From Candidatus Glassiibacteriota bacterium (GTDB lineage Bacteria > Gemmatimonadota > Glassbacteria > GWA2-58-10): a stretch of DNA of 5,754 bases. The notes beneath the pieces were generated by a model. The model was not told the DNA's origin, did no database searches, and saw nothing but the letters and a program-made list of their open reading frames with translations. The translations under genes and the position numbers were made by a program. This document shows positions 4,995 through 5,754 of the stretch, piece after piece (the stretch's first letter is position 1; every line of letters begins with the position of its first letter). Where the stretch lies: the NCBI GenBank assembly GCA_030604975.1, contig JAUVUV010000162.1, positions 1 through 5,754 of the forward strand. Direction: 5' to 3'.

Positions 4995-5754
4995 ATGACA
5001 GGCAGGAACAATCACAGGAAATCACAACTGGTCGAAACAGTGAAAGAACACCGCTGGGCATTGGCTATTCTGGCTGCCTCACTTGCTATTCGGGTCGGCT
5101 TCGTGCTTTCCATGCGGGGCCATGCCCTGTTCGAGCCCCTTCTGCCCGGCTACGACATGACCGTTTTCCATGAATGGGCGAAACGGATCGCCGACGGCGA
5201 ACTCTCCCAGGGCCGGGCGTTCTACCAGGCACCTCTTTACCCGTATCTTCTGGGAGCGCTTTATGCCCTGGCAGGCCCCAACGTGCTGGTTGCCAAACTC
5301 GCGCAGGCAACGGTCGGAACTCTGAGCATCGGGCTTGTTTACCTGCTGGGATATCGCCTTTTCGACCGGAAAGTAGCCCTCGTGGCAGCCGGCCTGACAG
5401 CGCTGACACCGATTTTCCCGTTCTACGAAACTTTTCTTCTGAGAACCACGCTGGTTACTTTCCTCAACCTGGCCTTGCTTCTCACTTTCGCCTATTTCAA
5501 CCCTGGCCGGCCTCTGGCCTGGGCTGCGGCAAGCGGGGTGATCCTGGGAATAGCCGCTCTCGGCCGGGCGAATATCCTGGTCATGTTGCCTGTGGGGATA
5601 GTCTGGATTTGGCGTCTTCTCGAAGGACAGGCCAGGTTGATCCGTCTCCGGGCAGCCACTATGTTCGTGCTGGTCACCTTCATTGCCATCAGCCCGGCCA
5701 GCCTGCACAATATCCTGATCGGAAAGCAGTGGGCCCTGGTTTCGACCAACCTGA
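4995..5754 (+). CDS. N-terminal part of a GT39/PMT-type membrane glycosyltransferase (3' end outside window)
   Basis: 253 codons from the ATG at 4995, still open at the window edge. A basic N-terminus (1-20) leads into a first membrane helix (about 21-40), then an outside loop with G52-Y-D54-M. An Asp at this place is the catalytic residue in GT-C enzymes of the ArnT/PMT group. The segment QAPLYPYLLGALYAL (78-92) is typical of the PMT_2 family, as are the helix 99-120, YETFLLRTTL (144-153), GIAALGRANIL (185-195) and more helices to about 238. Such proteins use a polyprenyl-phosphate sugar to glycosylate lipids, proteins or glycans on the outer face of the inner membrane; acceptor and sugar cannot be told. 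I see no Shine-Dalgarno site before the ATG, and an in-frame TGA at 4971-4973 limits upstream starts. Some relatives carry TPR repeats at the C-terminus, which is not visible here. It is divergent from the amidase operon. Confidence 0.8.
   Translation, partial: MTGRNNHRKSQLVETVKEHRWALAILAASLAIRVGFVLSMRGHALFEPLLPGYDMTVFHEWAKRIADGELSQGRAFYQAPLYPYLLGALYALAGPNVLVAKLAQATVGTLSIGLVYLLGYRLFDRKVALVAAGLTALTPIFPFYETFLLRTTLVTFLNLALLLTFAYFNPGRPLAWAAASGVILGIAALGRANILVMLPVGIVWIWRLLEGQARLIRLRAATMFVLVTFIAISPASLHNILIGKQWALVSTNL

Noticed and set aside
5079..5708. 209-codon open frame on the - strand
   Set aside because: It is antisense to the clearly coding glycosyltransferase, and its translation is very polar and low in hydrophobic structure, as expected for a shadow of a membrane protein gene.
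1..5754. CRISPR array, insertion sequence or phage genes
   Set aside because: No regularly spaced direct repeats and no transposase, integrase or phage-like protein were seen in any frame.

Overview
The window is a dense, moderately GC-rich piece of a bacterial chromosome. It has purine-rich Shine-Dalgarno sites, two exported proteins that look like lipoproteins (so an envelope-rich, probably Gram-negative cell), the end of a glycoside hydrolase family 88 gene and the start of a membrane glycosyltransferase. This would suit an uncultured polysaccharide-degrading lineage, for example of the wider FCB or Planctomycetes-like groups. That placement is a guess from gene style; no marker gene is present.

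Layout: (1) 3-122, + strand: the last 39 codons of a GH88-type unsaturated glucuronyl hydrolase. (2) 123-210: an AT-rich spacer between convergent genes, ending in a 28-nt near-perfect palindrome. (3) 4608-211, - strand: three genes that read like one transcription unit. In order of transcription they are a large multidomain N-acetylmuramoyl-L-alanine amidase, a two-repeat beta-sandwich lipoprotein starting 35 nt after it, and a TIM-barrel protein of unknown function 64 nt further on. (4) 4609-4994: a 386-nt divergent intergenic region. It holds an 81-nt segment able to fold into a compact four-way cloverleaf, enclosed by an 11-bp perfect inverted repeat about 197 nt across. (5) 4995-5754, + strand: the first 253 codons of a GT39/PMT-type membrane glycosyltransferase that runs off the window.

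How the genes may work together: the amidase would cut peptidoglycan stem peptides from outside the cytoplasmic membrane. The lipoprotein encoded directly behind it may bind glycan or protein partners at the same surface. The most distinctive protein feature is that the amidase has a second amidase_3 domain in which three of the four metal or catalytic residues are replaced, so it is probably a pseudo-enzyme binding domain. The most distinctive DNA feature is the cloverleaf between the divergent genes. The TIM-barrel protein is recognisable as a conserved kind of protein, but its reaction cannot be told from sequence.
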